From contig CALPVO020000061.1 in the NCBI GenBank assembly GCA_943327025.2, positions 1-10,196 of the forward strand: 10,196 bases of DNA, in the 5' to 3' direction. Source of the stretch: Janthinobacterium lividum. GTDB lineage: Bacteria > Pseudomonadota > Gammaproteobacteria > Steroidobacterales > Steroidobacteraceae. Positions 7,113-10,196 of this stretch are shown piece by piece (position 1 is the first letter of the stretch; each line of letters opens with the position of its first letter). The notes under the pieces are model-generated. The model was not told the origin of the DNA. It worked only from the letters and a program-made list of their open reading frames with translations, and did not search any database. Position numbers and translations under genes: made by a program.

Positions 7113-7952
7113 TTATCCTCCAATGCCTGCCTGCGCAGAAATGCGCAGGCCTGCCGGCCACTGCCGGCCGCTACCGGCGAGCGCTGCGCGACCGCGCAGC
7201 CCACCGAAATATTCCTGTATCCACGGGTTCGGGTTGGCGAGAATTTCGTCTACCGTACCACTCACCATCTGTCCGTCCACCAGCACGCCCAAGCGGTTGC
7301 AAGTACCGAAGAGCGTATCGAGGTCGTGCGTAATCATCACTACCGTCAGCCCCAGTTGCCGCTGCAGCTCCAGCAGCAACTGGTCGAAACCCGTAGCGGC
7401 GATGGGGTCCAGTCCAGAAGTTGGCTCATCCAGAAACAGTAATGGTGGATCCAGTGCCAACGCACGGGCTAGCGCCGCACGCTTCACCATACCCCCGGAA
7501 AGCTGCGCCGGATACTTGTCACCGGCTTCCAGGGGCAAGCCCACCAGTGCCAACCGCAGATCGGCCAAACGTCTGCGTGCGGCTGGCGACAACCCCAGAT
7601 GCTCAATCATCGGCACTTCAATGTTTTGCCGTACCGTCAGCGAACTGAACAAGGCCCCGTGCTGAAAGGTAACACCGTAACGCCGCTTCACTTCGCGCGG
7701 GGCGGTCGCCGAGGGGTCCCCTTCAACTACCACGGTCCGGCCATCAATCCAGACTTCCCCAGCACGCGGACGCTGCAAACCGAGCAGCGTCCGCAGTAGC
7801 ACACTCTTGCCACTGCCCGAGCCACCCACGATGCCGAACACTTCCCCGGGGTACACATCGAGGTCTACGCCCTTGTGAACCACTTGGGTTCCAAAGCGGT
7901 TGACGATGCCGCGCGCGGAGATGACCGGCGCCATGGCATACAGGCCGCTCAA
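7113..7952 (-). CDS. MlaF-like ABC transporter ATP-binding protein
   Basis: This ATPase of about 279 residues powers the MCE lipid transporter from the cytoplasmic side. Visible motifs (numbered from the TTG start) are Walker A GGSGSGKS (43-50), Q-loop Gln97 in FQHGALF, signature LSGGM (151-155), Walker B LLFLDEP (D175/E176) and switch His209 in ITHD. QHGALF and LSGGM, in place of the commoner LSGGQ, are typical of the MlaF/Mkl group. The TTG at 7952 overlaps the permease stop (TTGA) and has GGAG eight bases before it; an ATG at 7934 is the alternative and would shorten the protein by six residues. The C-terminal tail (about 255-279) continues past WIQEYFGG. In E. coli MlaF the tail clasps the neighbouring subunit, so a similar role is possible here. 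Confidence 0.95.
   Translation of the reverse strand: MSGLYAMAPVISARGIVNRFGTQVVHKGVDLDVYPGEVFGIVGGSGSGKSVLLRTLLGLQRPRAGEVWIDGRTVVVEGDPSATAPREVKRRYGVTFQHGALFSSLTVRQNIEVPMIEHLGLSPAARRRLADLRLALVGLPLEAGDKYPAQLSGGMVKRAALARALALDPPLLFLDEPTSGLDPIAATGFDQLLLELQRQLGLTVVMITHDLDTLFGTCNRLGVLVDGQMVSGTVDEILANPNPWIQEYFGGLRGRAALAGSGRQWPAGLRISAQAGIGG
7117..7120 (-). promoter_or_regulatory. Ribosome binding site that decides the MCE gene start
   Basis: GAGG on the minus strand lies six bases before the ATG at 7110. It selects this start over a longer in-frame start at 7161, which lies inside the ATPase gene. Confidence 0.6.
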
Positions 7953-9103
7953 AAGTCGATCTCCAGATACAACACTGCGAACAAGGCGTCCGCAAGGATG
8001 ACAAGGAAGATGCCTTGCACCACCGCCACGGTGGTCAGACGACCGAGTTCACGTGAAGAGCCCCGAACTTGCAGGCCACGCAAAGTGCCTACCAAGGCGA
8101 TCAGCAACGCGAACACCGGGGCCTTCAACAAACCAGCCCAGAAGGTGGTTGGAGCAATGCTCTCGTCCATGCGCGTCAGAAACTGGTTGAAGGGAATGTC
8201 CACCAGCGACCACGACAACACCGCACCGCCTGCCAACCCCATGAAGTCCGCCACGATGGTGAGCAAGGGCAGCGCGATGACCAGCGCCAGCACCCGCGGT
8301 AGCACCAACACCTCGACCGGCTCCAGGCCCATCGCCTCTAGTGCGTCCACTTCCTCGTTGAGGCGCATGGCGCCCAACTCCGCGGCAAAGGCACTACCGG
8401 AGCGGCCAGCGACGATGATGGCCGTGAGCAGGACCCCCAGTTCCCGCAACACGGACAGCGTGATGAGGTCGACTACGAAGATTTCGCCACCGAAGTTGCG
8501 TAGCTGCTGTGCGCCGATGTAGGCAACGATGACGGCGATGAGGAAGGCGATGAGGGCGACGATGGGGATGGCCTGCACCCCAGTCTCGTAAACATGCCGG
8601 GCCACGGAGGTGCCACGCAGACGCCGCGGCTGCACCACGCCACGGCCAAAGGCGACGACAATGCGGCCCAGCAACACCATGGCCTGTTGCAGGCCACGCC
8701 AACTCTCGAGCGCACGGCGGCCCAGCGCCTCGGCGGGCAAAGCATAACGGTGGTGATGCGCTGTCGTGGGTACATCCACCGCGGGCGAGGTACGCAACCC
8801 AGCGGTGCCTGCCTCGAGCGGTATCAGTGGCTGGTAGCGGTCAACAATACCCAAGGCCGGCGGGCGTTCCCCGCGCCAAGCGACCGCAAGGCCCGCATCG
8901 CGGCAACGCTGCTCGAACCCCTGCAGCAGCGAAGCCGCCGCCAAATCCAGCGGGCCTTCCGCCAGCGACTCGAGCGTGACCGTGCCGGCGGCCGGCAGCA
9001 CGACGGTCCGCAGGGCGGCCTCGGCACTGGCGGCGGCAGGCGCCTGCCATGCGCCTTCCAGCTGTAACAGCAAACCACCGGGTGAACTCTCGGCGCGAAG
9101 CAC
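7949..9103 (-). CDS. STAS-MlaE fusion permease of the MCE lipid transporter
   Basis: This 384-residue protein has two parts. Residues 1-95 resemble a degenerate STAS domain (LLLQLEGAW at the start, then PLDLAAASLL and AVAWRG), corresponding to the separate protein MlaB of E. coli. Residues about 130-384 are an MlaE-type permease with several TM helices (about 175-198, 220-235, 264-300, 322-342, 358-380) and the cytoplasmic coupling segment NEEVDALEAM (249-258). In MlaB the Asp of the conserved loop is followed by Thr; here D53 is followed by Leu, so that Thr is missing. The GTG start at 9103 has GGGAG at 9110-9114, and an in-frame stop lies at 9134-9136. The start at 9116 is in another frame. 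The stop overlaps the ATPase start. Known role: an MlaE dimer forms the inner-membrane core under the MCE ring. Confidence 0.93.
   Translation of the reverse strand: MLRAESSPGGLLLQLEGAWQAPAAASAEAALRTVVLPAAGTVTLESLAEGPLDLAAASLLQGFEQRCRDAGLAVAWRGERPPALGIVDRYQPLIPLEAGTAGLRTSPAVDVPTTAHHHRYALPAEALGRRALESWRGLQQAMVLLGRIVVAFGRGVVQPRRLRGTSVARHVYETGVQAIPIVALIAFLIAVIVAYIGAQQLRNFGGEIFVVDLITLSVLRELGVLLTAIIVAGRSGSAFAAELGAMRLNEEVDALEAMGLEPVEVLVLPRVLALVIALPLLTIVADFMGLAGGAVLSWSLVDIPFNQFLTRMDESIAPTTFWAGLLKAPVFALLIALVGTLRGLQVRGSSRELGRLTTVAVVQGIFLVILADALFAVLYLEIDF
7961..7964 (-). promoter_or_regulatory. Ribosome binding site supporting the TTG start of the ATPase gene
   Basis: GGAG on the minus strand stands eight bases before TTG at 7952 and 26 before the ATG at 7934. 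The spacing favours the TTG, which also forms the TTGA overlap with the permease stop. Confidence 0.45.
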
Positions 9104-9130
9104 GCGTCTCTCCCATGGGGACTCGTGCCG

Positions 9131-9139
9131 ATGCTATCA
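9131..9139 (-). promoter_or_regulatory. Candidate internal extended -10 promoter before the STAS-MlaE gene
   Basis: On the minus strand TGATAGCAT (TG-n-TAGCAT) overlaps the stop codon of the Gre-family gene, in the 33-bp gap before the permease. A start of transcription at about 9124 would give a leader of about 20 nt that still holds the GGGAG ribosome site. No -35 is recognisable. It resembles the box before yheS but could be chance. Confidence 0.25.
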
Positions 9140-9634
9140 GGTACGCAGCGCCACCACCGTGGCCATCACCACACCAGCCGGTCGGGGCCAGGGAACTTCA
9201 TCACCCGGCTTGGCACCCAGCAAGGCTTTCGCTAACGGTGATACCCAACTCAGTTCGCCACGCTCGGCGTCCGCCTCGTCTTCGCCGACCAGACGGAAAT
9301 GCCAAGTTCGCCCGTCTTCATCCTCCAGTTCCACCGCCACACCGAAAGTGACACGCTGCGGCTTGGCCAACGGCGGCGGCACGACGATAGCCGAACCCAA
9401 CCGGGCTTCCGCCCAGCGCACTTCGCGCCGCCAATGCGCGGCGGACAGACCATCCGTCGGTACCCGGCCTGCCGTGTGGTCAGCCAAGGCCGCAGACAAG
9501 CCCGCCTGCGCGTGCTGCAGACGTGCGGCCATCGCCTCGCGCCCGGCCGGCGTGGTGTAGTTCGGATGAGGACTCAGCGGCAGGTCAGGCAACGCTTCGT
9601 CGCCATCACCCTCTTTGACGAAGGCGCGGCTCAC
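9137..9634 (-). CDS. GreA/GreB-family elongation-factor homologue lacking the acidic tip
   Basis: This 165-residue protein has an unstructured acidic N-terminus (1-22), a helical hairpin (about 28-85) and a C-terminal FKBP-like Gre domain (about 93-165). The Gre domain has VTFGVAVELEDEDG, FRLVGEDEAD, SWVSPLAKALLG and KPGDEV, close to GreB (WVEIENDDG, FRIVGYDE, SPMARALL, VGD). Gre factors enter the RNA polymerase secondary channel and stimulate cleavage of backtracked RNA through Asp and Glu at the hairpin tip (D41/E44 in the GreB motif GDRSEN). That motif is absent here. The tip region reads AGRVPTDGLSAAHW, and the hairpin looks several residues shorter. Cleavage activity is therefore doubtful; a modulating role like Gfh1/Rnk is possible. 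The GTG start overlaps the upstream stop (GTGA, 9631-9634) with no clear ribosome site, so translation is probably coupled. Confidence 0.85.
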   Translation of the reverse strand: MSRAFVKEGDGDEALPDLPLSPHPNYTTPAGREAMAARLQHAQAGLSAALADHTAGRVPTDGLSAAHWRREVRWAEARLGSAIVVPPPLAKPQRVTFGVAVELEDEDGRTWHFRLVGEDEADAERGELSWVSPLAKALLGAKPGDEVPWPRPAGVVMATVVALRT

Positions 9635-10196
9635 AAACCGAAGCGCACCGTGATACTGCCGCTGCCAGTGTCGATGGTGCCAGCGTGCGTACCGGCGCCA
9701 CTCACCACCATGCGATGGTCCTCTACGCCTTCCAAGCGCGCGGCGCCGCTGGCCGAGATGTCGCCGCTGCCGGTGTCCACCTTCAGTCGAAGCGAGGGCA
9801 CACCCGTGGAAACGACACTGACGCTACCGCTACCAGTATCGATGCTCAGCGATTCGACGCCCGACAATTCGCCTTGCACTTGGACTTCGCCACTGCCGGT
9901 ATCCGCCTTCAGAATGCGCACCGCCTTGAGCCCCGTCGCCCGTACGGCGCCACTCCCGGTATCGGCGTCGATGTCGCCGCTGAAGTCCTGCACGAACACA
10001 TCGCCGCTGCCCGTGTCGGCCTTGAGCGAACCGCTGCCGCCCAGCACGCGTACTTCACCGCTGCCGGTGTCCGCTATCTGCCGGCCAGTGTTGCGGTCGA
10101 GCACCACTTCACCACTGCCCGTCTCGGCCTTCACTTCGCCATCGTGGCCCTGCACGCGAACACGGCCGAAACCGGTTTCCACCGCGAGCCCGCCAC
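9631..10196 (-). CDS. DUF4097-like beta-repeat protein with DTGSG repeats (5' partial)
   Basis: The frame is open to the right edge, so the N-terminus is missing; the GTG at 10182 is only an internal codon. About 188 residues are visible, built almost wholly of repeated units of roughly 15-30 residues. Each starts ETGSG or DTGSG and continues with a beta-strand pattern of alternating small and hydrophobic residues (for example DTGSGEVRVLGGSGSLKA). This is the look of the DUF4097 putative-adhesin family, which folds as a right-handed beta-helix-like sheet stack and is usually exported; any signal peptide would be outside the window. The gene ends in SITVRFGL and overlaps the Gre-family start. 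Function is unknown; the family name adhesin is only a prediction. Confidence 0.8.
   Translation of the reverse strand, partial: GGLAVETGFGRVRVQGHDGEVKAETGSGEVVLDRNTGRQIADTGSGEVRVLGGSGSLKADTGSGDVFVQDFSGDIDADTGSGAVRATGLKAVRILKADTGSGEVQVQGELSGVESLSIDTGSGSVSVVSTGVPSLRLKVDTGSGDISASGAARLEGVEDHRMVVSGAGTHAGTIDTGSGSITVRFGL
9658..10179 (-). repeat. Protein-level DTGSG repeat array (nine copies)
   Basis: One ETGFG, one ETGSG and seven DTGSG motifs are spaced about 15-30 residues apart. The DNA encoding them varies freely at third codon positions (GGC/GGT, AGC/AGT, ACC/ACT/ACG), so the repeat is kept at the protein level, not by recent duplication. Confidence 0.85.

Noticed and set aside
7111..7161. 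Longer N-terminus for the MCE protein starting at 7161
   Set aside because: It would overlap the ATPase gene by 49 bases and add a non-hydrophobic stretch before the TM helix; the ATG at 7110 has a ribosome site.
9104..9116. ATG at 9116 as the permease start
   Set aside because: It is in a different frame from the STAS-MlaE coding sequence.
9658..10125. CRISPR-like or DNA tandem repeat array
   Set aside because: The repeats are coding, vary at third positions, and have spacers that continue the same protein frame.
9658..10179. DTGSG as aspartic protease active sites
   Set aside because: DTGS also marks pepsin/retropepsin sites, but here it recurs nine times in a short beta-repeat without the flanking hydrophobic psi-loop pattern, so it is structural.

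Overview
The window is dense, high-GC bacterial DNA. It holds eight protein genes, six of them complete and one cut at each edge. The features fit a Gram-negative proteobacterium: an outer-membrane lipid-transport (MCE/Mla-type) operon with a periplasmic lipoprotein, a YheS-type ABC-F protein very close to the E. coli one, a GreA/GreB-family protein beginning MSRAFVKE, and a transmembrane GGDEF-EAL protein. A gamma- or betaproteobacterium (Xanthomonadales-like) is my inference. I see no RNA gene, insertion sequence, phage gene or CRISPR array.

Left part, + strand. Positions 2-2395 encode a membrane-bound c-di-GMP enzyme (TM, periplasmic sensor, TM, HAMP, PAS, GGDEF, EAL) that runs off the left edge. 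After a 57-bp gap with a small hairpin and an extended -10-like box comes a complete YheS-like ABC-F translation factor (2453-4402). It ends in a strong hairpin whose T-run lies on the side that serves minus-strand transcription. A 179-bp intergenic region rich in short dyads and repeats follows. It leads to a MerR-type regulator with a cobalamin-binding C-terminus (4582-5481), the architecture of the light sensors CarH/LitR.

Right part, - strand, convergent with the regulator. Reading leftward from the right edge: a DUF4097-like beta-repeat protein (partial, >9631), a Gre-family protein, then a four-gene lipid transporter: STAS-MlaE permease, MlaF-like ATPase, MCE (MlaD-like) membrane-anchored protein and a PqiC-type auxiliary lipoprotein. 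All junctions are tight (4-bp overlaps GTGA, TTGA and ATGA, a 2-bp gap and a 33-bp gap), so this reads as one operon, perhaps with an internal promoter before the permease. The transporter would move phospholipid or another lipid between inner and outer membrane: the permease dimer and ATPase in the inner membrane, the MCE ring with its helical tail in the periplasm, and the lipoprotein at the outer membrane.

Most of this is recognisable family content. The points worth a second look are the altered key residues (Gre factor without its acidic tip, B12 regulator with Arg where CarH has His, STAS domain without its Thr), the DTGSG repeat protein coupled to the Gre gene, the backward-facing terminator, and an 11-bp degenerate tandem repeat between the convergent genes.
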